The position numbers were made by a program, and so were the translations under genes. The notes under the pieces are model-generated. The model saw nothing but the letters and a program-made list of their open reading frames with translations. It made no database searches and was not told the DNA's origin. 64,000 nt of DNA from assembly GCF_016919005.1 (NCBI RefSeq), contig NZ_JAFFQE010000002.1:186001-250000 (forward strand). The letters run 5' to 3'. The stretch comes from Desulfopila inferna (GTDB taxonomy: Bacteria; Desulfobacterota; Desulfobulbia; Desulfobulbales; Desulfocapsaceae). The number at the start of each line of letters is the position of its first letter. Positions within the stretch are counted from its first letter, which is position 1. Shown here piece after piece: positions 41,746-51,698 of the stretch.

Positions 41746-41977
41746 TTTTCCTCAGAAAAAGCTGGAAAAGAATGGTATGCGGATGCTGCTTGTCAAACAA
41801 TTCCTGAATTCCGTCGGTAGGGGCCAGCATGGGGTTTCTGACTTTGGTACAATGGACCTGCCACCGCGCAAATATTTCTCTATAACACTGCAATCCACAG
41901 TATCTGAGCTCTTTTTCCGTCACGACAGGAACCCCAGTAAGTGTTATAAAATTAATATGACATATCAAAGGTTATTC

Positions 41978-42005
41978 TTGACAGGAGAAGCATTGCATGC
42001 AATAT
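41978..42005 (+). promoter_or_regulatory. Promoter with ATTGCATGCAAT operator, TRAP system 2
   Basis: TTGACA (41978-41983), a 16-base spacer and CAATAT (42000-42005). The perfect palindrome ATTGCATGCAAT (41992-42003) starts 8 bases after the -35 and overlaps the -10, the same geometry as at 27551, 29152 and 47555. The next gene on this strand is the second TRAP binding protein, about 490 bases downstream. Confidence 0.55.
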
Positions 42006-42494
42006 TGCATTGAGCATTGTATGGAAATTACCCGCTACAAATTTCGCTTTATCAGGATGAGCCGGTTTTTTTTATATGTCTAGAGTGTCGGGAATGTGAC
42101 AGCTGGAAAAGAACTAGAATTACAGGATAAGTACCTTTAGACAAAATATTTCGAACTCTGTGCTTAACTCATTCAAATAAATAATAAAATATTCTGTAAT
42201 ACATTAAGAGTCCACGATAAATGAAGAATCTCAGGATCAACCGAAAAAAACAAAATCAGTTAGGGGTTAGATGATCGGTTGCTTATTAAACACTTTCAAT
42301 TAAATATCATTAATAGTAAAAGCTTATTAGAGGGAGGTCTAATTAGTTAGTATAAACACTTTATGATGCCCAGAAGAAATTCATGTTTTCTATGACTCTT
42401 TAAAGCTTGTTGGAAGCAGGCCAACGGGCGAAAAGCCGCAATGTATCACTGGTTAAACACTTATTCACTACCTAAATCTCAATGGAGGATTTCG
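42006..42494. other. Long AT-rich leader before TRAP system 2
   Basis: About 490 bases, AT-rich, without a plausible reading frame. If the promoter at 41978 serves the TRAP operon, this is an unusually long untranslated leader; another promoter nearer the gene cannot be excluded. Confidence 0.4.
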
Positions 42495-43511
42495 ATGAAA
42501 GGAATATTTTTTACACCACGAGCTGCTTTTATTTGTTTCGCATTGTTTTTCGCTGCATCTTCAGCCCATGCGGTAACCCTAACTTATTCCACTTTTTTCC
42601 CTCCCACCCACATTCAGGCGGTAACCTCAGAAAATTGGTGTAAAGAAGTAGAAAAACGCACCGATGGTCGTGTAAAAATTCAGTTCTTTCCAGGACAGAC
42701 GCTGACGCGCGCACCACAAACCTACGAAGCAGTAACCGACGGTATTGCCGATATCGGTGTTGCAGCTCTTGCCTATACTCAGGGACGTTTTCCTGTCATG
42801 GCTTCTCTTGATATGCCACTGGGCTATCCATCAGGTGTTGTTGCAACCAAGGCTGCCAATGCACTGTTTGAGAAAATGGAGCCCGTCGAATTTGACAGTA
42901 CCAAAGTCATGTACTTCCATGGTCATGGTCCAGGATACATTCATACCCGCAAAGTTCCTGTTAAAAAACTGGAAGATCTGAAAGGACAACGTATCCGTTC
43001 TACAGGCATGAGCGCCAACATCGCAACTGCCCTTGGCGGTACACCGGTAAGTATGGCAATGCCTGACACGTATCAGTCTCTGCAGAGAGGTGTTGTCGAT
43101 GGGAGCTTCCATCCAGCAGAAACTAACAAAGGCTGGAACATGGGAGAAGTGGTGAGCTATATGACCATCGCAAAGCCCGCAGCCTATACCACCACTTTCT
43201 ATGTCGTCATGAACAAATCCAAGTGGAACAAGATCTCTCCTGAGGATCAGAAAGTCATAGAAGAGATCAATAAGGAGTGGGCTCTTAAGCATGGTGAGGC
43301 GTGGGACAGCAGTGATGAGGAAGGTATGGTTTTCTTTAAAGATAAGGGCGGTACTGTGATCACACTCGATGACGCTGAAAGTGAGCGCTGGGCCACTGCC
43401 GTTCGACCTGTAATAGACAATTATATCAAAACGCTGGATGACATGAAGATTGATGGCGCGAACGTCTTTGATTTTATCAACAAAGTCATAGCAACCGGCG
43501 ACGCCCAATAG
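42495..43511 (+). CDS. TRAP transporter substrate-binding protein (DctP family), system 2
   Basis: A 338-residue secreted binding protein. The signal peptide ends FALFFAASSAHA before VTLTYSTFFPP. Family blocks are LEDLKGQRIRSTGMSANIATALGG and YQSLQRGVVDGS. It belongs to the same superfamily as system 1 but is clearly divergent (for instance FFPGQTLTRAPQTYEAV against FYGQTLAKGKDMWEAT), so a different ligand is likely. The start at 42495 is fixed by GGAGG and the signal peptide; a longer frame adds 18 residues. A 137-base gap follows before dctQ. Confidence 0.9.
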   Translation: MKGIFFTPRAAFICFALFFAASSAHAVTLTYSTFFPPTHIQAVTSENWCKEVEKRTDGRVKIQFFPGQTLTRAPQTYEAVTDGIADIGVAALAYTQGRFPVMASLDMPLGYPSGVVATKAANALFEKMEPVEFDSTKVMYFHGHGPGYIHTRKVPVKKLEDLKGQRIRSTGMSANIATALGGTPVSMAMPDTYQSLQRGVVDGSFHPAETNKGWNMGEVVSYMTIAKPAAYTTTFYVVMNKSKWNKISPEDQKVIEEINKEWALKHGEAWDSSDEEGMVFFKDKGGTVITLDDAESERWATAVRPVIDNYIKTLDDMKIDGANVFDFINKVIATGDAQ

Positions 43512-43648
43512 CTGACTGAGGTTTCCTCCGCAGGATGTATCGTCTGCGGAGAGAGCACCTCCATCGCCACAACTAACTGCCGCAACTGCCATATGATTAA
43601 CGAAACGGCGTGTTGTGGCGGTTTATACACGCACAAGGATAACGGAAC

Positions 43649-44128
43649 ATGTTTGGCAAATTATTCGATAAGCTCTCAGATAAGCTAATGTTTCTAGGGA
43701 GTTTACTGCTGTTAGCCATGGTTGCCCTGACCTGCCTTGATGTTTTTGGCCGTTTGTTCGGCTATCCGGTCTTTGGCGCGTATGAACTCATGAGCTTCAT
43801 GGCTGCCTTGGTCGCTGCAGCAGCACTCTCTGACACCCATGCAAAGAGACGTCATATTGGTGTGGAAATTATCACCGAAAAGCTCTCTAAAAAAACCAGA
43901 CTGTACCTCGATCTGGTCATAGATGTTGTTTCTTTTGTTATCTTCTGCATTGTAACCTGGCGTATGTTTATTCTCGCAACGAATGTCCGGGCATCCGGTG
44001 AACTGTCAATGAACCTCATGGCACCAGAGTATCTTATTATGGGAGCTGTTGGCGTTGGTTTTCTTCTTTTTGCCTTTGCAATTGTCAAAACTTTTTTCTC
44101 AACCATCAGCAAGCTAAGGGGGCTTTAA
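43649..44128 (+). CDS. TRAP transporter small membrane subunit (DctQ family), system 2
   Basis: A 159-residue, four-helix protein with the DctQ motif ALTCLDVFGRLFGYPVFGAYEL after the first helix (the VFGR block) and HAKRRHIGVEII in the loop. Partner of the DctM protein encoded six bases downstream. AAGGATAACGGAA lies before the ATG. Confidence 0.9.
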   Translation: MFGKLFDKLSDKLMFLGSLLLLAMVALTCLDVFGRLFGYPVFGAYELMSFMAALVAAAALSDTHAKRRHIGVEIITEKLSKKTRLYLDLVIDVVSFVIFCIVTWRMFILATNVRASGELSMNLMAPEYLIMGAVGVGFLLFAFAIVKTFFSTISKLRGL

Positions 44129-44134
44129 TCAGCA

Positions 44135-45451
44135 ATGAGTCCTACAATGATAGGCATTATTGGAATTTTGGTGATGGTTACCCTGTTCATGTCCGGTATG
44201 CCTGTAGCATATGTCATGACACTGGTCGGTTTTGTCGGCTTCGGGGCATTGGTTTCTTTTCAGGGTAGTTTGAATCTGGTCGCAAAGGAATTTTATTCCG
44301 TCTTTTCAAATTATGACCTGACCACCATCCCCCTGTTTATCCTCATGGGCCAACTGGTGTTCAGTAGCGGTATCAGTACACGGCTTTATGATACTGCATA
44401 CAAATGGCTAGGCGGGATTAAGGGCGGTATGGCCATGGCCACTGTCACTTCGTGTACTGCATTCGGGGCGGTCTGCGGATCAAGCCCGGCTACGGCGGCC
44501 ACCATGGCCACAGTAGGTATGCCAGAGATGCGGCGCTTTGGTTACAAGGATCAGCTCTCTGCCGGGGCTGTGGCTTCAGGCGGAGGCCTCGGAATGATTA
44601 TGCCGCCGAGTGTCGTTATGATTGTTTACGGCATACTAACCGAACAATCCATCGGTAAACTCTTTATTGCGGGCATTATACCCGCAATTCTCATCACCGT
44701 TCTCTTTGTCATTACAATCTTCATCTGGTGTGCGATTGCCCCATCTCAGGGGCCGGTTGGGAAAACATTTACCTGGAAGGAACGCTTTGTCTCTCTGTTC
44801 GGTATGGGGGAGGTCATCATCATTTTTGTCACCGTCATGGGCGGTATGTTCATGGGATGGTTTACAGCAACCGAAGCGGCAGGCATGGGAGTGTTTTGTG
44901 TGTTACTGGCAACTCTGGTTCGCAGGCAGCTAACTTGGGCAAAACTAATGGACGCCCTTTACGAAACAATACGTTCTTCGCTCATGGTAATGCTGCTGGT
45001 TGCCGCGGCGACGGTTTTTGGCAAATTTCTTGCGATCAGTCGAATACCATTTGAGATAGCCACCTGGATCGGTGGTTTTGACCTGCCACCTATCATCATC
45101 TTAGCTATAATCGTGTTTGTTTATTTTCTCGGCGGCTGCGTTATGGACGCTCTAGCTCTGGTGATGCTGACCATTCCAATTTTTTATCCGGTAATCATGT
45201 TTCTTGGTTATGATCCGGTCTGGTTCTGTATCATCATCGTGTTAATTTCTCAGATGGGGGTTATCACACCGCCCGTTGGTATCAACGTCTACGTCGTTTT
45301 TGGTGTAACGCGAGGGTTACCCGGAGGTGAGGTTAAGCTGGAGTCTATTTTTGCTGGGGTTTTGCCGTTTCTTGCGGCAATTGTTGTGGGGATCATCCTC
45401 ATGACGATTTTCCCGGGAATAGTCACCTATCTGCCGAATCTATTATACTGA
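44135..45451 (+). CDS. TRAP transporter large membrane subunit (DctM family), system 2
   Basis: A 438-residue, 12-helix permease. Blocks include IPLFILMGQLVFSSGISTRLYD, GAVCGSSPATAATMATVGMPEM, GLGMIMPPSVVMIVYGILTEQS and QMGVITPPVGINVYVVFGV near the end. It is homologous throughout to the DctM at 40144. Completes the second TRAP transporter; no catabolic gene is linked directly to it. Confidence 0.92.
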   Translation: MSPTMIGIIGILVMVTLFMSGMPVAYVMTLVGFVGFGALVSFQGSLNLVAKEFYSVFSNYDLTTIPLFILMGQLVFSSGISTRLYDTAYKWLGGIKGGMAMATVTSCTAFGAVCGSSPATAATMATVGMPEMRRFGYKDQLSAGAVASGGGLGMIMPPSVVMIVYGILTEQSIGKLFIAGIIPAILITVLFVITIFIWCAIAPSQGPVGKTFTWKERFVSLFGMGEVIIIFVTVMGGMFMGWFTATEAAGMGVFCVLLATLVRRQLTWAKLMDALYETIRSSLMVMLLVAAATVFGKFLAISRIPFEIATWIGGFDLPPIIILAIIVFVYFLGGCVMDALALVMLTIPIFYPVIMFLGYDPVWFCIIIVLISQMGVITPPVGINVYVVFGVTRGLPGGEVKLESIFAGVLPFLAAIVVGIILMTIFPGIVTYLPNLLY

Positions 45452-46095
45452 GCAGAGTTCCCCCCCGGACAGCTTAACGCCGAACGTAGGCCCGCTACAT
45501 CACTTAAATTCGAAAAATTAATAAACTACATGGCAGATATGAAGTGGCAACCAAGATTACAGAAGAACCAGTGCCATTTTTGGCGGGCGCGACTCACGCC
45601 CCAAACTGAAATAAACTTGGTCACCACGAAAAGCATTCCAATAAAACGAGCACTAGGCGATGTCTTTAGGGGGGATCCCTAATCGGTCATGTCTCGATCT
45701 ATAATAATGTGACTGGCATGCTCTTTGTCGCAGCGAAGGAATAGTCGCCTATGGTACATACCTAATAAGTAATTCGGCTGATCTGCATATCTCCCCCGCA
45801 TTTGCAGAGGAGGTTGCTCGTTTCCGCTACCGAGACCAAGGCTCTTTTGTTTGCTGGCCCTAAAATTACTTGTAACCTACCAACATTTTGAGAATATTTG
45901 TAGAAATATCTGCCATGATCGAGCTTTCTGCTTTTCTGTATATCATCCAAAATAGAGTGATCAACAGTTATGGTGATTTTCAGATGATACAAATCCCAAG
46001 TGTGGTGCTGGTACATTTCGAAAGGTGCATGCACAGTGTGAAAGTATCACAATAAAGAAGGCTAAATATCCTTTAGATACTTTATTTCATCGATT
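45452..46095. other. Intergenic region between TRAP system 2 and MFS gene
   Basis: About 640 bases. A minus-strand frame at 45762-46034 (90 codons) encodes a peptide with a C-terminal CKCGGD motif that I do not recognise and that has no good ribosome binding site; it is more likely chance or a gene remnant. No conserved operator was found here. Confidence 0.4.
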
Positions 46096-47319
46096 CTAGA
46101 CATCCCATTTATATTTCCCTAGGGTCCTTTCCGATTGGTTCAGCAGCGGCAATAACAAAGCTGCCGCTAGCATTGCAGCAGCAAAACCGATGTTAAAGGC
46201 CCAGGTGTAGGATCCGGAAAAATCTATGCTCCAGCCACAGACAATCGGAGAGGTGATGGAGCCGAGTCCCAGGAAAAAAGTCCACACCCCGATGACACTT
46301 CCAGCGGCGGCTTTTGGGAAAAAATCCATAGCCGCAGCTGCATAAACAGGCCACACGGCGCCAAAACCAATGCCGATCAGGATAATAAAAAAAATCTTGA
46401 GACGTAAATCCGAGACGTTAGCTATTCCCCAACAGCCTAGCCCGAGCAGGCAGCAAGACATCATCATTACTGGAATTCGGCCCCAGCGATCAGACAAAAT
46501 ACCCAAACTTAATTTTCCGGCCATGCCAGCCACCGCAATGATGGTGAAAAAACGGGTGGCAGTTGCATAGGACAAGTGCAATTCTTCAGAGGCATACACA
46601 CTCAAAAAGGTAAAAGGCACGAGTACAGTGAAGCCAACCAGGAGATAAGAGCCGCCAATTAGCCACAAATGCAGGCTTCCGAGAAATTGACGACAGGACA
46701 ATCTTGGTAATGTCCTTGTTACATCAACTCGGGAAATAGGGGATAAACCGCCTTCATTTTCCTCGGGGTTCCTGATGAACAGCAAATTTAACCCGGCAAC
46801 AAAAAAGCCAAAGATTCCCAGCTGTATCCAACCGGCCTGCCAACTGGAACGTTCAACTATGATCGGGAGAAGCAAACTCCAGGCAGCAATACCAACACCG
46901 CTGCCCATTGTCACAACGGCAAGTGTGGTTCCGCGATGCCTATCATCCGCCCACTGCTGAACCAGCGAAACGACCGGAGCCCAGCAGGCTGCATGCCCGA
47001 TTCCTGCCAGCGCAAAAACAATCGCCGCTTCCGGCACCGTTGTGACGAATGCCATAAGCAACGCACCCACCGCCAATAAGGCCGAAAAACAAGTGAGTAA
47101 TATGCGGGAATCAAAACGATCCGAGAGGGTCCCGAGTATCGGTGAAAAAACCGTATACGCCACAAAATAAGAGGAATAAATAACCCCGGCCTGCGTCTTT
47201 GTGATCTCAAGTGTTGCCAGCATTCCCGGTAATAGCATGCCGTAACCATATCGAACAGCATAGGCTATGGAAACGGTAAAAAAAGCAGCGGTAAACACTC
47301 CGCAACCACGCAAACTCAT
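46096..47319 (-). CDS. MFS permease (oxalate/formate antiporter-like branch)
   Basis: A 407-residue, 12-helix transporter. MFS loops GTLSDRFDSRILLTC (after helix 2) and GILSDRWGRIPVMMMS (second half) are well kept, and the opening FFTVSIAYAVRYGYGMLLPGML fits monocarboxylate/OFA-type carriers. The substrate is unknown. It has its own promoter with the ATTACATGTAAT operator, so it appears to belong to the same regulon as the transhydroxylase operons and may move an aromatic acid or product. It follows the copy 3 transhydroxylase genes on the same strand after about 420 bases. Confidence 0.88.
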   Translation of the reverse strand: MSLRGCGVFTAAFFTVSIAYAVRYGYGMLLPGMLATLEITKTQAGVIYSSYFVAYTVFSPILGTLSDRFDSRILLTCFSALLAVGALLMAFVTTVPEAAIVFALAGIGHAACWAPVVSLVQQWADDRHRGTTLAVVTMGSGVGIAAWSLLLPIIVERSSWQAGWIQLGIFGFFVAGLNLLFIRNPEENEGGLSPISRVDVTRTLPRLSCRQFLGSLHLWLIGGSYLLVGFTVLVPFTFLSVYASEELHLSYATATRFFTIIAVAGMAGKLSLGILSDRWGRIPVMMMSCCLLGLGCWGIANVSDLRLKIFFIILIGIGFGAVWPVYAAAAMDFFPKAAAGSVIGVWTFFLGLGSITSPIVCGWSIDFSGSYTWAFNIGFAAAMLAAALLLPLLNQSERTLGKYKWDV

Positions 47320-47344
47320 TAATCCGCACCCTCAATAAACATAA

Positions 47345-47425
47345 ATATACCACCATGGCACTTACACCCCTCAAGAGGGTACTGGAAAGATGCCGGCTTA
47401 TTTCCCATTTACCGGGGTTACCCCT
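47345..47425 (-). repeat. Dispersed hairpin-bearing intergenic repeat, copy F
   Basis: On the minus strand: AACCCCGGTAAATGGGAAATA, AGCCGGCAT, the hairpin ACCCTCTTGAGGGGT, then GTAAGTGCCATGGTGGTATATTT. This matches copy D at 27018 in order and sequence. It lies in the leader of the MFS gene. Confidence 0.6.
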
Positions 47426-47554
47426 CAGATAAACGTCCCGAGTGATTTTTTATATGCTCGTCGGAGTTGACACAGATATTTAGATTATTCTGCGATGAGT
47501 TCCAGCTGCGTCTCGCCATTCTGCAGCGGTCTGCTATCGGGTCACTAGGATGCA

Positions 47555-47582
47555 ATATTACATGTAATCTTTTTTTTGTCAA
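47555..47582 (-). promoter_or_regulatory. Promoter with ATTACATGTAAT operator, MFS gene
   Basis: On the minus strand: TTGACA (47577-47582), a 16-base spacer and TAATAT (47555-47560). The perfect palindrome ATTACATGTAAT (47557-47568) starts 8 bases after the -35 and overlaps the -10. A second, longer palindrome lies at 47675-47690. Confidence 0.65.
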
Positions 47583-47674
47583 TATTTTGCTTACAAAATA
47601 TATCAACGATATAGATATTCAATATAGCGAACAAAGACAATTTTTAACTGTGCGGTGAACTAAACAGAAGAAAA

Positions 47675-47690
47675 TAATTACATGTAATTA
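47675..47690. promoter_or_regulatory. Perfect 16-bp palindrome TAATTACATGTAATTA
   Basis: Extended version of the TTACATGTAA operator, about 107 bases upstream of the copy at 47557-47568 and 50 bases past the stop of the copy 3 small subunit. It may be an auxiliary site allowing a DNA loop. Confidence 0.5.
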
Positions 47691-47741
47691 GCCGGCCATT
47701 TCTTTTCGGCATGTCCAAGCAATCTTCATTTCAATAATATA

Positions 47742-48584
47742 CTATATCCACAGCGTACCGACAAAACGACTCTTCTGCAATTTTCCGATTTCCATTCTTG
47801 TAGATTTTTCGGCAAAGCTCACCTCTAGTTCATAACTGCCGCTCTTTTCGACGAGTCCGTCAAACTTAAAGTCTCCAAAATCATCCGACTCTTGTTGAGA
47901 AAGAGTATTGCCATCTTTCAGCAGTCTAACCGTTGCACCAACGACACATTCGGTTGCTCCATCATCTCCCGTGGCGACACTGCCGACGATAATACACTTG
48001 TCGAAACGGTGGAGATTTTTATAATAGACCCTGGGGCGTGTAGGCATTTTCTCGGATGCTAATGTTTCCATATCCTCCGACGTTACTAACCCGGCTAACC
48101 CCTCGTCTTCGATATGCAGGATCGACAAGGCCCCTGTCGGGCAAACCTGAACACACCTCGGAACCTTCCACCCCTTATCGAGCAAGTGGGCGCAAAAGGT
48201 ACACTTCTGAGGCACCTGGGCCTCTTCATTCCACCAGATTGCGCCATAAGGACAGGCACCGGCAATCGCATTTTGCCCTTTGGCTTTTTCCGGATCGATG
48301 AGCACAATTCCATCCGGCCGTTTATATACCGCCTCGTTTTTTGCGGCCGCAACACATGGCGCATCGTCACAGTGCATGCAAGGCTTCGGCAGATAAGCCA
48401 CATCAATGAGGGGAAATTGCCCCCGTTCTTTTCTCGAAATATTCATCCAGCGCTGGCCATGCAGCGGCTGGGAGAGTGCATAGCCCGGCCAGTCGTTGCC
48501 GCAATGCTCATCCTTGCAGGACAAAAAGCAATTATTACAATTTTCACATTTGGCCACATCGATGACAAAGCTGTATTTTTTCAT
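47742..48584 (-). CDS. Transhydroxylase-type molybdoenzyme small (Fe-S) subunit, copy 3
   Basis: A 280-residue Fe-S subunit. The cluster cysteines C13/16/19/23, C69/72/77, C111, C128/131 and C144/148 are at the same positions as in copy 1, so three [4Fe-4S] clusters are expected, with one extra Cys (C28). The C-terminal Cna-B-like domain is present ([15 protein letters not shown] to [11 protein letters not shown]). ATG at 48584 follows AAGGAG and overlaps the large-subunit stop by four bases (ATGA), so production of the two chains is coupled. Confidence 0.88.
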   Translation of the reverse strand: MKKYSFVIDVAKCENCNNCFLSCKDEHCGNDWPGYALSQPLHGQRWMNISRKERGQFPLIDVAYLPKPCMHCDDAPCVAAAKNEAVYKRPDGIVLIDPEKAKGQNAIAGACPYGAIWWNEEAQVPQKCTFCAHLLDKGWKVPRCVQVCPTGALSILHIEDEGLAGLVTSEDMETLASEKMPTRPRVYYKNLHRFDKCIIVGSVATGDDGATECVVGATVRLLKDGNTLSQQESDDFGDFKFDGLVEKSGSYELEVSFAEKSTRMEIGKLQKSRFVGTLWI

Positions 48585-51500
48585 TGTACCGCTCCTTCTT
48601 CCCATAACTCAACCTGTACCAGACAGGAATTGGAGGCTGTTGAGTGAGATTTCTTGATGATGTTTCTGCTGGGGGTGAGCACATTGATGCACCCGCCCCG
48701 GTCAGGAGATTCTCCCGGTTCACCGATCGGATCGTAAATAGCCGATCCTTCCGGCGACTGCATGGTTCCCGGAGGAAGTCGATCAGTGATATGCGCGGCG
48801 CAAATCACCTCCCCCCGGTCATTAAAGAGTCTGACCAGACTGTTGTTGCCAATATTTCGTTTGCGGGCATCGTCAACGTTAATCCTGACAATCCAGTAAT
48901 AGTAGCCGTCAATCAAAACCCGATGATCCTTAACGTCGTTGATGACGCAATCTTTCCCATCAAACATGGTATGAAAACTATAGCGGGGATGGGGCGAAAT
49001 CAGATTCAATGGGTATTTGCCGTACAAAAGCGTGTTGTGGTGACCTTCCCACGAGGGAATATACGTTGAGATCGGCGGCCGCTCCGGATCGTCCGGCGCA
49101 AATCTCTTCAGGCTGGAGGACTCGAACTCGAGCTTGCCCGATTGCGTCTGCAACCCTTTTCGCCACTCATCTGTATAATCCGATGGTAAGGGAGTTAACT
49201 CCGGCACATTCTTTTTTGCTCCTTCTGCATACCAACGATAGGAGACGGGAGCACGGTTTTCTTCCTTGGGGGCCGGAACAACATAGTACCCCTTCTTTAA
49301 AAAATCTTCCCATGACACCACCGTGGGCAGATCACTCGCTTTAAAGAGCCTGTGACACCATTGAAGCTCGGTATTCCCTTCCGAAAACAGGGCACCCATC
49401 CCGAGCCGCTCGGCCAGCTCGTGGAATATCTGATAATCGGACTTCGATTCACCGAGCGGCTCGATGCATTTATGCTGCATAGTGATGACCCTGTGGTTCC
49501 ACTGAATAAACTGATGGTGACTGTAACCTCCGGAGTTGGCAGTCTCACCAATGTCCCACCGTTCAAAATTGGTACATGCCGGTAAAATAACATCTGCAAA
49601 CTTGGCCTCCCCCTCAAACCAGATTGACTGATTGACGACGAATTCCAGGTTATCACTCCTATAGGCCCGGGCAAAACGGTTAGAGTCGGCCATGGTGCCG
49701 AAATGCGATCCACCATACTTGTAGTACATCCTTGATGGTGAGTGGCCGGGGGCAGGATAGGTTATTTTTTTAAATTGCCCTTCAATGCTTTTGGGATCAG
49801 TTGGATAACCCTCGCAGGACTGATTGAGAATTGCCTCGGGGATACGCAAGCGCGGAATCATCTGGGAAACCGAATTCATCGAGGGAAGCTGGGGCATACG
49901 CTGATACATGCTGATCCGAAGCCCGGTATAATCAAGATCTCCGGAAAGGCCTCCCTCCGCATAACCCGGAAAATAAAAATTGGTGTCCACCGGTGCACCC
50001 TGTTGCAGACAACCCATATTCACTCCTGGTTTGCCCAGGCCCTGCATGGCCATCAGGCAGACCATCGAGCGCGCCCATTCGATACCCGTGGCACATCTGC
50101 AGGCTCCGCCGAATCCGGCTAGCCCACCCGGCGACAGATAGGTCTTTCTGCTGCCCCACTGGCGTGCAAGGGCACGCACCACGCGAGCCGGAACATTGGT
50201 TTCCGCCTCTTGCCACTCGGGAGTCTTCGGAATGTTGTCGACCTTGCCGAGTATATAATCGCGCCATTTATCAAAACCGACGGTCAGGGTGTCAACATAG
50301 TTCTTGTCGTACAGGTCTTCTTCTATCCATACATAGGCGATGGCAAGGGACATGCTGTTTCCGGTATCCGGTCTCGGGGCAATCCATTTTCCGCCGAGGA
50401 GCGCCGCGGTATGGTTGTAATATGGGTCAATGTGGACCATTTTTATTCCCAGCGACTTTGCCCACTGCCGGCGCACGGTGCCTTCGAAGGCTCCATAAAC
50501 GCCGCTGGTGGATTCAGGGTCGCTTGACCAGAAAACGATCATTTCCGCTTCCTTGAGGCAGTCCTCTACGGTGCCATAGGTATCTGTCGCCCCATTACGA
50601 ATGGAATTGCCCCAGTGGTGCATGGCACCCCAATACCAACCTTCCCAACTGTCGGGATTATGAACCACATGACTCGACCCTATGGTATTCATAAACCGGG
50701 TTTTGGCGCTCAGCCAATATCCGATATTTCCCCAGGTATGATGAGAACCGCTGCCATTCATTATCGCACCGGGGCCATACTCTTTTTTCACTCTTTTAAT
50801 CTCGGCTGCTACGATATCAAGAGCTTTGTCCCAACTTATCCTCTCGTATCCTGATATTCCCCTATTTTGACAATTGCGCTCTCCTTCAGGGTCGAAATCA
50901 ACACGCTTCATTGGATATAAAAGTCTATCCTTGGAGTAGATCAGCGATTTAAGGCCTAAAACATAGGGGCTTACCGTTCCTTTCCGCGGCGGTGTAAAAG
51001 ATTTACCTCGAGCATGTATGGTCCACGACTTGCCGTCGGTATCGTCAAATTCAACAGGAGTGATCCGAATGATCTTGCCATTTTTGACATAGACGAAGAC
51101 AGGTCCTCCATTGGTGTTATTGACATACCTGATCATTTCATCGCCAACCGGCGTGCCGTACTGGAATGTATCAGAGACGGGGAGCAGCTTATCCAAGGTC
51201 TGCATGAACCAGAAAACAGATTCATCGTTCCCCTCAACATCCACCTGAAAATTTTTCATCGCGTTAATCTGCTTGAGATAGTTCCGTGGCGAAAGCATCA
51301 ACCGTACTGCTATAGCCGAACTGGTGAAAATCATACACACATCCGGCTCTGTCACCATTCCTGCAAAAGAGGAGACATTACCTTTTTTAAAGACATAGAC
51401 ACGCCCATACTTGTCGCCACGTATTTTAATCTGTGCAGTCAGGTCTTTTTCCATCAAGCGATGCTTAAACGACGGTGTCAGTATCCTTTTGGCTTTCATC

Positions 51501-51589
51501 ACCAAGAACGCGGCATACAGCATGAATTGAAACAGCAGGTTCGATGTATGTTCTGATCTGGCCAGAAAACTGTCAGCAGAGAGTTTCAT
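48581..51589 (-). CDS. Transhydroxylase-type molybdopterin oxidoreductase large subunit with N-terminal extra domain, copy 3
   Basis: A 1002-residue protein. Residues from about 150 form a transhydroxylase large subunit with the active-site residues at a constant +148 offset from copy 1: H283, D313, S314 (NPDSWEGW) and Y543 (FPGYAEGG). Residues 1-140 are an additional domain absent from copies 1 and 2. Its pattern ([20 protein letters not shown], then [17 protein letters not shown] and [17 protein letters not shown]) resembles SCP2-type lipid/ligand-binding domains. The start has an excellent ribosome binding site (GGAGG), so the extension is real. Predicted hydroxyl transfer on polyhydroxybenzenes, possibly with a more hydrophobic substrate. 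Expression is probably sigma-54 dependent. Confidence 0.83.
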   Translation of the reverse strand: MKLSADSFLARSEHTSNLLFQFMLYAAFLVMKAKRILTPSFKHRLMEKDLTAQIKIRGDKYGRVYVFKKGNVSSFAGMVTEPDVCMIFTSSAIAVRLMLSPRNYLKQINAMKNFQVDVEGNDESVFWFMQTLDKLLPVSDTFQYGTPVGDEMIRYVNNTNGGPVFVYVKNGKIIRITPVEFDDTDGKSWTIHARGKSFTPPRKGTVSPYVLGLKSLIYSKDRLLYPMKRVDFDPEGERNCQNRGISGYERISWDKALDIVAAEIKRVKKEYGPGAIMNGSGSHHTWGNIGYWLSAKTRFMNTIGSSHVVHNPDSWEGWYWGAMHHWGNSIRNGATDTYGTVEDCLKEAEMIVFWSSDPESTSGVYGAFEGTVRRQWAKSLGIKMVHIDPYYNHTAALLGGKWIAPRPDTGNSMSLAIAYVWIEEDLYDKNYVDTLTVGFDKWRDYILGKVDNIPKTPEWQEAETNVPARVVRALARQWGSRKTYLSPGGLAGFGGACRCATGIEWARSMVCLMAMQGLGKPGVNMGCLQQGAPVDTNFYFPGYAEGGLSGDLDYTGLRISMYQRMPQLPSMNSVSQMIPRLRIPEAILNQSCEGYPTDPKSIEGQFKKITYPAPGHSPSRMYYKYGGSHFGTMADSNRFARAYRSDNLEFVVNQSIWFEGEAKFADVILPACTNFERWDIGETANSGGYSHHQFIQWNHRVITMQHKCIEPLGESKSDYQIFHELAERLGMGALFSEGNTELQWCHRLFKASDLPTVVSWEDFLKKGYYVVPAPKEENRAPVSYRWYAEGAKKNVPELTPLPSDYTDEWRKGLQTQSGKLEFESSSLKRFAPDDPERPPISTYIPSWEGHHNTLLYGKYPLNLISPHPRYSFHTMFDGKDCVINDVKDHRVLIDGYYYWIVRINVDDARKRNIGNNSLVRLFNDRGEVICAAHITDRLPPGTMQSPEGSAIYDPIGEPGESPDRGGCINVLTPSRNIIKKSHSTASNSCLVQVELWEEGAVQ

Positions 51590-51633
51590 CTTAGTTCCTC
51601 CATAAATACGTCATTGGTTTTGCATTCATTACA

Positions 51634-51649
51634 TGCAATCACCGGGCCA
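51634..51649 (-). promoter_or_regulatory. Sigma-54 (-24/-12) promoter of transhydroxylase copy 3
   Basis: On the minus strand TGGCCCGGTGATTGCA has GG and GC exactly 10 bases apart, close to the sigma-54 consensus TGGCAC-N5-TTGCA. It lies 45 bases before the large-subunit ATG and is divergent from a sigma-54 activator gene. A near-palindrome ATTACATGCAAT (51628-51639) overlaps the -12 end. Confidence 0.65.
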
Positions 51650-51698
51650 GTATTTTATAGATTATTTACAGATAGTTATAATCCGCATTGTATTTGAT

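Noticed and set aside
45762-46034. 90-codon minus-strand frame with a CKCGGD motif
   Set aside because: No ribosome binding site, no recognisable family and atypical composition; kept only as a note in the intergenic entry.
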